64,000 nucleotides of DNA, taken from NCBI RefSeq assembly GCF_036884655.1, contig NC_088338.1, positions 5,677,501 through 5,741,500 of the forward strand. Direction: 5' to 3'. Each line of letters opens with the position of its first letter. Positions within the stretch are counted from its first letter, which is position 1. The notes under the pieces were generated by a model. That model was not told the origin of the DNA and did no database searches. It saw only the letters and a program-made list of their open reading frames with translations. A program made the position numbers and the translations under genes. Of the stretch, positions 1 to 11,421 are shown in pieces. This stretch comes from Musa acuminata AAA Group (Eukaryota > Streptophyta > Magnoliopsida > Zingiberales > Musaceae).

Positions 1-800
1 CATTTTCAGCAGAAGCATTTTCATGACCCTGACCATAAAAGAGTATTTAATGAATTAATGTATTATAAGCACAACTTGTTGCTCTTTCAAATAGAAAATA
101 TTTCTGGTTATAAAGATGGATCCAAAGTCAATCATGAACAAATTGTGTAAATTTAATGCTGGACCGTCTGAGTAAAGCCATTGGGCTAGCGATTGGTGTT
201 AAAATCCAGTTGAGGTCATTAGTGCAGCAACCACAGTGGTAGATGGCAAGATAGAGTGTAAAGTTAAGAAAATTAAATATAAAGAAATAGATGGATTGAG
301 ATAGAATGACAAATAGTTGGAAGAGTAGCAGGAATGAATACAAGGTAACATTGGCGGAAAACAAACAGGAGAGAACTAAAATCTGGAATCAACCCAGCAT
401 GAAAGCTATTATCATAACTCTGAAACATTAGCCAGAGAACTTTGTTTTATAGAAATGACAACTAAACTTCCTATTACACAAGACCCAAAAGTAGCAAATT
501 AAACAGTTACAGCATTGTCCTATTTGATTACTTGGCTTAACGACATAACCACATTATCAATCATAACTAGTAACCAGTAAAGTAATTCCTCCAATTCATA
601 GCCCTCAAATAAGAAATCATATCTCACTGAAATTCTTTACAATTAAAGATATGGCCAACATATAATCTGATCAAACACACAAAACACAAAGAAAATTTAG
701 AACCAAAAGGAATCAATATAGAAATAAAGACAAAAAAATCTGAAACTTAGCAGTAGAGGCATACATGCACTTGCCACCTATTTTAAAAATTGTGAACTAC

Positions 801-3800
801 CTTTAACGCAGCGGTCTGTGCTGCCAGACCAAGTGCAGTAGCTGGCAATCCTTCGATTTCCTTCTTATCAGTAATTAATTTCTCGAATTTTTTTGTAGCA
901 TCCAAAACATTTTCACTAAACTTTTGAGATAGTTTTTCAAGCTCCTGCAAAAAAGTTCATTTGACATATGAATAAGGGATTCATTTCATGGATCCTTAGA
1001 GGTTGGACTTACCAATCATCAAAATCTTGTTGCTTTAACAGCAACATATATTCCTTGTCATTTTAGGAAGCAACAAAAGGAAAGAAAAATATCAGTTACA
1101 AGGAACTAACTTATTTGAAATAATCATCCACAAACACAGCACACATCGTTTTTCTTCAAATCAGACATACAATATTGTAGTCATTATGATACTCATTTTG
1201 ACATTGCATTTACTAGTGACAATCAAAGATCATATTTTGCTAACTTTACAAATGCATATTCAATGCCCTATACTCGAATATATGAACATTCCAACAGGAA
1301 CTCCTCAAGCAATCATGTCCAAGAGTAAGTTCACCGACTCAGTCATGTCACATCACATTAGCACAAGAAAAGAGGCCTTAGTCCAATTATTAACATCAGC
1401 ATGTCAAGAACTTTACCAAACACATCAAGGTTTATTTGTGTTAAATCAGGGCATGTATGTTACTTTTTTAGTAACTTATTAGCATTACTTGAAAGAAAGT
1501 CTAACAAACCAAAATGATTCAGATTATCTGCCTAGTTAACTCACAAGGGTTCTGAACTTCCAATACATGATATATAAACAAGGCCCAAATATTTGACAGG
1601 TCAGCCTGCAAACTACTTGTTGACATTTGAGCAAAACTGCCAAAATTTGAATGAAATCATCAAAGCAATCATCCTCCACATAAGTCAAGATATTAGAGAA
1701 ATAGGTGTCAAGGTACTCAGTTTACTTGTTCAATTTCATTAAACTTCTTTCTCTGTTCATCTTCAAGGGCAACACCGCTAAGAACAGCTTCCTTGATCTG
1801 AGCTGCAAAAAGGAAAGGGAATTTAAGAAAATAAGAAAAGCAATCTGTTGGAAACTACATTAGTCTAATTTGTAAATTCTTGTACTGATACAAATAAATG
1901 AATGATGATAAGACTTAACTGGAAAGAATAGGTAATTAATGTATCTGTGCACCTATATAACAAACAACAAAACACTCAACTCATTGAAATGTGATAGACC
2001 AAGATCTTGCCTCACATTTAAGTCAGACCAAATATACCAGAACTAAAGACAGTTTCCTAATTTTTGTTTCCCAACCGAGGATGTAACATCTGAGTGTTTT
2101 TTTTCCTAAATGTTAACCCCCATAACAAGGAATAATGCTCCCAACTTATTTCACTAAATAACCAATAAAACTAATTATTCCAATTTTCTATGTGTATACA
2201 TAAAATATATCGATTTTTTATGTGTATTTCAATTATTTGAAATATGAGAAGAAAAAAAGACTTGCCTGTATTGATTGAATAATAAAAGAGAAACTGTGAT
2301 AATAATCATTCCTTTAGATAATGTTTATATTTGTTCAATCTGCTATCATGCTCAATACTCACAATCTAGCTATGTTTTTGGTAATATGCTGTTAAAAACC
2401 TCCAGTTAGCTATTGTCTAAGAATGTTCTCCTACTTTCTATAGAAACATTGTGAAAGACGTGGATTTTGTTACTCATAATTCTAGCTAGGTTTTTTGCAA
2501 TGTGCTATTAAACAAAAGTTCTACTTGCCATAGAAACATTGCAAAGGATATGGACTTTATTCCTCTTTCAAGGGCCAGATACCTTCCTCAACTTTTTGAC
2601 TGTCGGAATTGGTTGGAACAACCTTCAATTTTTAGATTTTAAGTTCTTCAATACCCTAGAAATGCTGTCCAAAATCATCTATCTTTATATCAAAAGGTAT
2701 AAAAGTTCAGATCAGATGAGAACATTCTTTTTCCCAATTAAGAGGATCAATGTTCGTCTCAGAAGAAAAGATAACGACAAAATTGCTTTATGAGTCCAGA
2801 TAAGTCATGCATGAAAGATGAAGAAGAAATTACTCTAGAACGCAAAACCGTTCAACCTAATAAAAAGTCCATAATGAAATATGGCATATTACCTTCCACT
2901 ATACGTTTACGGGCATCGCTTAGGGTTGACCATGATGAAGAATTTTGAATCGCCTTAAATGCATCATATATAGGCTTACTTTGTCCCAGCCTCAGCTGAA
3001 ACTTCACTTTCTCTGGCTGTTCAAACATGATTTGCAATATCAATCTCAGAGATAAACGAGATAAGTAGCAAACACAATAAACTAGAAAGCAAAATCTATA
3101 AGAGAATCTTGCAAAAGAAATTCTCGAGATAGAATGGAGCATTATATTCATAGTTTCAATTGGTTAAATGCCTAGTACCAACACAAAACAGAGAGTGATA
3201 AAAAATGTAGCAACTTTCCTGGACATGTAAACAAAGACGAAATACACGGCACAGGGAAATATGCCTAACATAAAATGCCATTGATCGATGGCCCAAGATT
3301 CAACATTTGCATCGAAATACACTATAAGTGGGATCGATCAACCAAAGCGGATACAAGCCACATAAGTAACGACGAGATCCCGTCAAAGAAATAAATGAAT
3401 CGAACCTGGACTTCCTCGATAGCAGATCGGAGCTCCGGCGAATCCTTGACGGACTTCAGATGGTTCACGATTCCCCAGACCACCTGAAGTCGATCCATGA
3501 TCTTCTCCAGCGGCACCACCAGCCTCGGCCATGTCGGCTCCACCGTCCTCTCCAGATTCTCCAGATCGCTCTCCTGCAACGCTCCAGACCCAACAAGTTC
3601 ATCACTTGAAACCCTAAATATCTATCGACCAATGCAAGGGGGGAGGGAGAAGAGGACCGTACGAGTTTCCTCAAGAGCTCGCGGATCCCGGGGCGGACGT
3701 GTTTCGGCTCGACCACATCGAAGGGGGGGAAGGCGAAGTCGTGGAGGAGGGGGTTCGAATCAAGGCTGTCGGCAGCGAAGGCCATGGAAGAGGGCGGGGG

Positions 3801-4121
3801 GGCGGCAGAGGAGGTGGTGGATTTCGGGCGGCGGTCGAGGCAGAAGGAGAAGGAGGCGGACCAAAGAGGGCAAGGAAAGGATTTGTTCTGGACGGGTTTG
3901 GGGGAGGCGGCGGCGAGGAGGCAGAGATGGCGAGGGGCGTAAGAGAGCCGGGTGGGGAGGGAGCGAGTGACGGAGACGCACGACGCGATGAGCATGTTGG
4001 CGGCTATGAGGAGGAGGAGCCGACTCGATCCCTCGGCGTTCCGGTTTGGGAATGCCCGAGCCATCGACGCGGGTAAGACGGTGACTCGAGTGGTCGCCTC
4101 AAAGCGAGCCAGCTTCGCCAT
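801..4121 (-). CDS. OOP: Organellar oligopeptidase A / thimet-type M3 metallopeptidase, 5' half (partial)
   Basis: M3-family peptidases of this type degrade short peptides, including released targeting peptides, in mitochondria and chloroplasts. Five exons are seen on the minus strand: 4121-3663, 3573-3406, 3016-2893, 1826?-free exon 1802-1726, and 944-801; all introns are GT-AG and phases join in frame. The first ~110 residues are rich in Arg, Ser and Ala and look like a transit peptide. The mature start follows a second Met before AADSLDSNPLLHDF. Family-diagnostic stretches are HVRPGIRELLRKL, VEPTWPRLV, VVWGIVNHLKSVKD, KVKFQLRLGQSKPIYDAF and ATKKFEKLI. The catalytic HEXXH domain would lie in the C-terminal half, beyond position 1, so activity cannot be judged. 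Positions 1-800 hold only intron sequence. The ATG at 4121 is the first in frame. Exon 1 is very GC-rich while exons 3-5 are AT-rich. An alternative cytosolic form could start at the second Met. Family identity is from remembered Arabidopsis At5g65620-type sequence. Confidence 0.9.
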
Positions 4122-5549
4122 TCGAGTCTATTTTCCCTTTATAATGGCCGTTCGATGTAACGCTCGCGATTAGGGTTGGGGGTGATACCGGTCGGGTAAT
4201 GTTCGGCCGAGTCTGGACCCGGTTCGGGTTGACTCAACCCTCCAATTTTTGATCCGGGTTTCCAGCTCGGATCGATCCGGCGATAACGGTTTGATCCAGG
4301 CGATCGGGTATTGTCAGAGTTGAACCGGACCCCATAGTAACTTGACAATGTATTTTGCTTACGTGCATGAAGAGAATTATAAATGATAAGGGATCTGGCA
4401 ACAATCCGATCTTAATCGTCGATAGTAAGAAATATTACGAAATTGTATATGATTAAAAAATCAAATAATGTAATATAATACACATTCAAAGCATCATATC
4501 GAGAGCATAATAATAGCATTTATTAAATAAGATTACGTGGGGTATTCGATCAGCCACAATCAAGGATAATTAAACTAAAATTTAGGTTTCTTGGGCTATG
4601 AATGCTGGCCTCGCTGTACGACACAGTGTAATCGCTATGATGACGGACGAGCCTCCGGATCTGAAGACCGAAATGAAGCCCTCACATGAACCACAAAGAA
4701 AAAAACACCGGGACCCACTGCCAGTTGTCGACCTGCGACATTGACACGTGAACTGCAGTGGTCAACGTGCCCTCGGATCAACGCGGGGTCGATCATCTCG
4801 AAACAGTCCGTTTATTCCCACCTTCCTGAATCGGCAGCACGTCTGGGCCCCGCATACGCGACAACCGCGAGTCCCGCGTCGGACCGAACCAATCCCTCCC
4901 TCCCTCCCTCCCCACCCAATTTAAAACATTGGATCTCCTTGTCGGCCGAATCTTTCCTCGTTGGCTGGCTCGGTGGGCCACGAGATCTTCCACCCTCGCT
5001 CAGGACAACACGTGGAGGACCGCTAAGGATCTCAACCGTCCGTTTATCCTAACACCCCTCCCATCCCCGTGTTATCCCGCTCCACAAAGGCTCCGACCGA
5101 ATCTTTGGGGGATCCCCAAGTCCGGCTGGATATGGCGGGCACAGCATAATCTCGATGGATGACTCGACGAGTCAGTCAACGCTCTGGACCGCATCACGGT
5201 CGAAGTTTCAAACTCTTGTGGCGTGGCACATCCGACAACCTCCTCCAATCCCAGGGATTCGTTGTAGCGGGTGGGCCCCCCCGTTTGGGTGGCAGGTTTT
5301 GCTTCGTGGCAAGAACCGGAAGATATGGTGCGAAGAGAGGGAGAGGGATGTTGTGGTACGTCGCCGCTGGTTTTGGGTGGAAGGAGTGGCGTGGGATTCT
5401 GGATTGATTTGGTGGGGATTTGCTGCTCTTTATTCTCTTTGCTTCCTTTTTTCTCGTGTGAGTGGAGATACTACATACGGTGACCCAGCGGCGACCTCCT
5501 CCCTCTTCTTCTTCCCCAGCCTTCACTCTTCTTATTCTTCTTCTTCGCT
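4122..5549. promoter_or_regulatory. Divergent intergenic region between the oligopeptidase and response-regulator genes
   Basis: About 1.4 kb separates two divergent start codons, so it must contain both promoters and both 5' leaders. The stretch 4350-4560 is AT-rich. From 4600 on it is GC-rich, with a pyrimidine-rich leader (CTTCTTCTT repeats, 5500-5548) immediately before the response-regulator ATG. I see no clear TATA box at a typical distance. Open frames in 4740-5630 are out of frame with the receiver and are best read as leader or promoter sequence. Confidence 0.5.
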
Positions 5550-6280
5550 ATGTCGTCGTACGCTGCGGGCAGGGGAGAGCAGGAGATACACGTATTGGCG
5601 GTGGACGACAGCTCCGTCGACCGAGCGTTGATCGCTAAGATCCTTCGCAGCTCCAAGTACAGAGGTATGGCATATGCTCTGCTTCTCTGTTTCAGAACGA
5701 AGAAGATGGTAACGGAGGAAGTTCTGTTCTTTTTGCAGTGACCACGGTAGACAGTGGGAAGAGAGCATTGGAGCTGTTAACACTGGTATGGTTATGCTCT
5801 TTTGCCACCAAAAAGATACGAAATTTCCATTGTATTGATAGAAATTTGAATTAACTTTATGTAGGAGCCGAACATTAGCATGATAATTACGGACTATTGG
5901 ATGCCTGAGATGACAGGATATGAGCTTCTCAAGAGTGTCAAGGTCAGTCAACGCACTTCCTTACGAAAAGGTTCCTCGTTACCCTACTCGGTACTAACAT
6001 CTTTACATGGCTGGTAATGGAACTCGATCTGCAACAGGAGTCCTCCAAACTGAGGGAGATCCCCGTGGTCGTGATGTCGTCGGAGAACGTCCCCAACAGG
6101 ATCAACAGGTGATGACTGACCATTTCCAAGGTGGTGATCGAGTGCTGTTACGGAAGCCAAGCGTTTGACGCGGTGTTCTGGTGGTTTGGTTTCAGGTGTT
6201 TGGAGGAAGGAGCTGTAGATTTCCTGCTCAAGCCCGTTCGGCCGTCCGATGTGTCCCGGTTATGCAGCCGGATGCGATAG
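5550..6280 (+). CDS. Type-A response regulator (cytokinin signalling), 131 aa
   Basis: A stand-alone receiver domain. In cytokinin phosphorelays, type-A regulators accept phosphate from histidine phosphotransfer proteins and act as negative feedback regulators. Five exons: 5550-5664, 5739-5785, 5865-5942, 6038-6108 and 6196-6280, all GT-AG with matching phases. The receiver residues are present: the Asp pair D19-D20 ([11 protein letters not shown]), the phosphoacceptor D64 in [15 protein letters not shown], the conserved Ser in [14 protein letters not shown] (S94), and K116 in [14 protein letters not shown]. The protein ends just after the receiver (CSRMR, then TAG), so there is no output domain or long tail. 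This separates it from type-B regulators, which carry a GARP domain. The Trp in ITDYWMPEM is, from memory, also found in some rice type-A members (RR9/RR10 class). The start ATG follows a CT-rich leader and gives a family-typical N-terminus. Several short introns (74-95 bp) fit the compact type-A gene layout. Confidence 0.93.
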
Positions 6281-9200
6281 CAGCCGCCTGTTCACTGACG
6301 GAACCCATGTAGGATGGATGCCTGGTTTCACGTTTTCTTCTTGTTCGCGTAAGATGAGGAAGAAATGTCTTGGGAATAGCTAGAAGGGATAAGCTGTGTT
6401 GCCTGCCATGGTCAAACGGTGGTCCATGGAGGAGCGAGAAAGATGCGAGGATGGACAGGGAGCAAGTGGTGCGGCAGGATTTGATGATCACATCATAGTA
6501 GATCTTCCGTAGAGGAGCAGCTCTCCAGATTGGACCATCACAAGAGTTCCCTCGGTACGGCCAAGGCTTGACCTTTACCTGCCAAGCTCACTCTGATAAC
6601 AGACGCATATGTATATTCGAAACCAATTTAATAAGGGGAATCGTAAATATAGCATGCCGTGGTGTATATGGAATATATGATAGATACGAGACATATATAT
6701 ACATATATATATATACGTTTCTGTACCTATTTTTGGCGGCATCACCTGGCTGTCATGGGGCCCACAAGAGCCCCATTCTGCTTCCGGCGAGGATACTGGT
6801 AAACTACCGGGAAAAGTGGTAGCAGTTGAGATCAGTGGGGGGAAACGTACATGGAAGCTTTGCTCGGACTGCGTTCTGCGACTTCAGGGGATAGCTTCTT
6901 CTCCGGCACTTGATGTCTTATTCTTCTTCTTCGTGGCCCGCCGTGGGTTGGGTTCGGCATCAGAGCCGGACTCCAACTTTGAAGCTGGGAGAACTGTAAA
7001 CCCTCATTAAAAAAAAAGGAAAATATACTTCAAGAATTTACAAAGTAATGAATGGTTCGATTAATTATCTGTCTGATTCTGACAAATTATTATCTTTTCT
7101 TCGTTAAAGTCTCAGGTAATGCGATTGAGATCTTTGCAGCATAGTCCCCTTTTGATCCAACACTCAGACTGCTAATGACAAGCACTGCACAAGGAAATCA
7201 AAACTTGAGAGTCACAAAGATAACAAAATGGATCGTAGATTCTGAGTATCTTTCCTAACATTATAAAAGAGAGATGTTCGTTATTGACGTAGTGTTGCTT
7301 CGTCCTGTTTTTTCGTCAGTGGAAACACGTTCTGACTTGATCGTCTGATGAGAACCTGTCATTCCTTTTATTATTTGTAAGCTCCAACTTCGGTTCGCTC
7401 GTTTTATAGGATTACCCACTTCCATCTATTCAACTCACGATATTTAGCATGTGAAAAACGAGTATTCAAACATTCATATAAATCTACTCCCGTGTCTATC
7501 GTCGCCTCAATCCATGCTCTCATCTAGAAGTCCCATCACCATGAGGAAGAAGAGAAAAAAGAGCACATGGAGGGAGATGGAGAAGACGACGACGGATAAA
7601 GATGACGAGGAAGGATTGACGACGAAGAAAGAAGCGATGACAAAAAAGGATAAAAGAATCTACATGATTACCAAAAGTAGGGGTCATCGATTGAAAAAAA
7701 TCAAAATCGAAAAAGAGAATTTTTTTTTTATTTGTAGGGAATTCGTCCTAATATAAAAACATGGAAGCTTTTTGTGTTAGCTATAAAGGCAGTTTTATTG
7801 GTGGCAGTTGAGATCCCCATCGCCAACATCGGGTTCTTTGGAACACCGAAACAACTTGAGATGAGACCAACAGCGACTGGTTTTTGTTTACATATCCATA
7901 GCATTTCGTTTCCGTTTGGTTTATGTTCCTTCGTTTAAAGTGGCAGTGGTTTAGATATTGATGGCATCCCTTCTAAAAGAAGAGTTGTTTGACACCTTTT
8001 CTATCACTTTATTGTGTTTATGTAACGCTACGATTTGGTGGTGGTGTCATCTCTGCTTCCAACTTGCTGACACTGTTAAGAGTTTTTTGGTTTTGTGGTG
8101 CCTACTGCTTGTGCTTTTCTCCATCGAATCACGTCTTAATCCTGTCTCGTTTTGCTGACTAGAATTTCTCTGTTGGGGGTTGTGGCATCACATTTTTTCT
8201 TTTTATTGGATTCCTGATGATGATTTTGATCCTGCGAAGAGAATCAATGGATGTTTATCTCCAAGGAATAAATTCTGAGTTATGTTTGAATGTCTAAAGG
8301 TGGTTTGCAAACTCATCCTCAAGAATATAAATTAACATTACGTCTTAATTTATTGATTTAAGCTTTCATATTGATAAGTCTTTATAGTCGTACATTAGTT
8401 AAGGAGTACGGGAACCAATGACTCATAAGTTCGTCATATCTCTCTTATCTTTAAATGTATCTTTTGGAGCTCACATGTTCCGAAATGATAAAATCGTACA
8501 GGTACACATATTGTCTAAAACGGATAATTCCTCGCCGCACTAATGACTGATCGATCAAATGGACCCTTTATCAGATTGGCGTTAGAATGAGGGTCCAAGA
8601 CTTGCACCTAAGCGACAAAACCGTGCGGGAACACTCATCACACAAAGTAGATAATTCCTCGCGAGTATAAGGGTCGCACCAATGATCGATCAACCAAATG
8701 GTCCCTTATCATATGTATAACCCACAATCTAGACTCAATAAAATTAATGTGTCGATTATTCATCATTAATATATATTTACATAAGGGTTGTTTCTAAATT
8801 GATATCGTCAGTTGAATTAGAGAATTTGTAGATGTGATGATTTTACTTATGGATGATTGTTTATAGTGAATATTTGTGTTTATGAACATGTTTCTTGAAT
8901 TTTAGAATCTATCTAAAAGAGTACTATGTCTCTTGATATTAAGTATTAAATTAAGATGAACAAATATTTATGAATAAATTTGTGTTCGAACAAAAATAAC
9001 TAGAATTAGGTCTGATCAAATTAAAGAATATGTTAGCTGTTTTTTTTTTTGGACTATGACTGCCAATCTATGTGGCATTCCAATATTTTTTAGAATCTAT
9101 CTCCTGTTGGTAGTAAATATTTGAAAAACATAAACCGTGTTATTTTTGCTTCGAAATAAAATAATTAAAATTAAATAATTTTTATTATAAAAAAAAAATA

Positions 9201-9300
9201 TAATTATGTTATAGAAATGAAGGCTAAGAAATCATCAAAAAGTTAATATCATAATTTTCCTTTAGCAATTCTAAAAACTTTTATCTGGTCACAGAAACTT
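6281..9300. other. Intergenic: 3' region of the response regulator and AT-rich spacer
   Basis: No supported gene. The first few hundred bases are probably the 3' UTR of the response regulator. A short imperfect TA/CA run lies near 6695-6715. The open frame near 7451-7756 is purine-rich (Lys/Glu codons) with no recognisable domain. The stretch 8340-8780 resembles old interspersed repeat sequence (see the separate repeat), and 8780-9300 is AT-rich with no feature that I can identify. Confidence 0.5.
8521..8711. repeat. Two diverged copies of a ~60-bp motif
   Basis: The motif GATAATTCCTCG, followed by GCACYAATGA, TCGATCAA and an AATGG-CCCTTATC block, occurs at about 8521-8575 and again at about 8648-8711, in the same orientation. 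The order of sub-motifs is kept but spacing and bases differ. This fits an old tandem duplication or part of a decayed transposable element. No coding sequence or terminal repeat was found. Confidence 0.5.
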
Positions 9301-10430
9301 AAATCACAGCAGTATCAGATACACCGAGTGTCCTGTGTGGTATGGAAGAGAGAGAAAAAGGAACATTTTAAGGTGCAAGTACAACCTGGTGGGTCGTTGT
9401 CTTCTCGTTCTCTCTCCTCTCCTCTGTTTCCTCTTTTCTTTTATGGAACCGCCACTTGCGCTGCAATGGAATACCATGTCAGGTCCCCTTTGACTCTCGC
9501 CCGCCGCTACCCTTTCTGCCGCCATCCCCAGCCACTGCGATATACCCACGTGTCACTCCTCCACTGGCCACAGACGCTGTTTCCTCCCTCCATCGCTTGA
9601 ACCGCTGCCCGCTCATCTCCGTCTCTCCGATCGGGTGTGCCTCCGCGGGATCACGTCCAAGGCCATCGACCACGTGCTCCGCTATTTCGAGCAGTTCCGT
9701 CCTTTCCTTTGCCGTCGCTCGCGCCGCTGGATTCTGGCGTTAAAGATTCCACGCACCAGAACCGTCGTCTCACCATCCGGCGCACCCATCGCAGCGTTCC
9801 TCCCGTGTTGGGACCCTCGGCTTCGTCCAATTGCAAGGCCGGTAGGTGGTAGAGTCGTCGAAAGGGTGGGTTGCGTTTCTTCCGAAGAATCTTAACAGTT
9901 CGGGACCCCAACTTTTTGATTTCTTTTGGACGGTGCGGTGATCACACCCAGATTCGTTCCGATCGCTGAAACCGTTACATTACCCAGCCTTTTAAGCACC
10001 GTCATCGATCTCTGGGTAACGTAACGGGGTCCACAGCCCCACGTTGGGACCCACTGCTGTTTCTAATCACAGTGCTGGTAGGTACGGGCGAGCAACGAGA
10101 AATTCTTTCTGGCGAATCTTAACAAAATTGCCCCTTTTAAGCGGTGCGGTGACCACAACCGGATTCGAGATTCCCTCGCGGTGCGCGGAACAGGGCCGAT
10201 CCGGTGTTGGGCGATCTCAACCGCTGGATCGGCGGGCCATCATATTGCAAGGGGGCGTCTTACAATGGGGATGATCCGGCGGTGCTGATCACGCCATCTG
10301 TCTCGTTTAGAACTTGACACTTTGCCGCGAAATGGCAGGGACGTAATTAACCTAAAATTGACGGGCGATTGGCGTCCCTGTTCCCAGCCAAAGTAGTCGA
10401 GGGTGGAAGCGGAACGGGATGGGCACTTTT
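9301..10430. other. GC-richer intergenic block upstream of the DUF3755 gene
   Basis: The GC content rises sharply at about 9300. Short open frames exist on both strands, for example 9635-9895 (+), but none shows a recognised domain or splice-consistent continuation. Two related stretches near 9937-9968 and 10141-10175 share GCGGTGCGGTGA followed by YCACAMCC and GATTCG, which suggests an old internal duplication of promoter-type DNA. No gene is called here. Confidence 0.4.
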
Positions 10431-11421
10431 GCCAGTCGCCAGAAGCCTGATCTCGCGGAGAGGAGGAGGAAGAGGAGGTACGCGATCGATCGAACGGGAG
10501 GAATCCAAAGAACAAGCGAGATTCGAGGAATAGGGAAGGAAAAGAGAGAAGAACTGAGAAGAAAGAGGTGACAAAGAAAAAGGGCGGTGCGGGAGGGAAG
10601 AGAAGGCTTGGCATCTAATTCTGTTGTCGGGATTCCTCCCCTGCTTTGGAACTCCAAAGATCCGTTGCTGCCGATCTCCGCGCTTGGTGAAAAGGGCGGT
10701 CTTTTCTGCCCCTTGCCATTGGAGAGGGCGGAAAAGAGTATCGGTGCGGCAAAAGGAGTAAAAGGTTCGAATGGTAGATTTCCGTTGTCTGTGCCCCTCG
10801 AGGAGTAGGAGGAGCCGCTGGAATGTGACGGAGGAAGGTAAGCGTCCGAAGGTTGTCATTCTGTTCTGTTCTTGATCTATCCTTCTTCTTTGGAGATCTC
10901 TTTGCGTTGGTTTGGGATTGTTGGGGGGATTTGGGTTTCTTAGATGTGTTTCTTATACCCTGGTGTGTTGAGGTTAGGGTTTGATCAATGTCAATAGGAT
11001 AAGAGATTCTTTACGGGTTTCTTGACTGGTTTGATATTATTCGGGAATGCAAATCTCAAGAGGTTCTTGGTGGTTTTAAAATCAAGATTTTTTATCTTTT
11101 GGGATTGTTTGTCGTTGTTTCGATTTATCCGTGATTCCTGATCGTGTTTTGGAAGTTGAGAATCGAGATTAAGTTTACTGACGCCATTCCGCAGAGTTCT
11201 TTTGCAGGAGAGGCTGCTACTGATGCGTCTATCCGGTATTAGAAATCGGTTTAAATTGTTGGCAATCAAGACATGAATCTACCCGGTATTAGAAATTGGT
11301 TTCATCGGTAGCACACTGATTCTTCAAAAAACAATCTTGACAGTGATATCTTGAGGGTTGGGCAGGTTGTGTGACCTGGAGTAGTTTTGGATAGTGCGTG
11401 ACAAATTGGCGACTTCAGTGG
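10431..11421 (+). promoter_or_regulatory. Probable 5' leader with an intron, DUF3755 gene
   Basis: A purine-rich stretch (10440-10600) precedes a good donor at 10838 (GGAGGAAG then GTAAGCG). The sequence then changes to T-rich intron-like DNA, with acceptor candidates at about 11207 (TTTTGCAG) and 11366. The coding start lies at 11422, so a non-coding first exon and one 5'-UTR intron are likely. Exact ends cannot be set without transcript data. Two copies of the phrase CCGGTATTAGAAATYGGTTT lie at about 11233 and 11284. Confidence 0.45.

Noticed and set aside
3497..4076. Arg/Gly-rich open frames on the plus strand
   Set aside because: They are antisense to exon 1 of the oligopeptidase and purely compositional.
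5155..5631. A 158-aa open frame overlapping the response-regulator start
   Set aside because: It is out of frame with the receiver domain, has no known motif, and lies in the promoter/leader.
7451..7756. A Lys/Glu-rich 101-aa open frame
   Set aside because: Purine-rich low complexity, no homolog recognised, no splice context.
10240..10859. Ser/Phe-rich minus-strand open frames
   Set aside because: They read through the purine-rich leader of the DUF3755 gene in antisense; no domain, low complexity.
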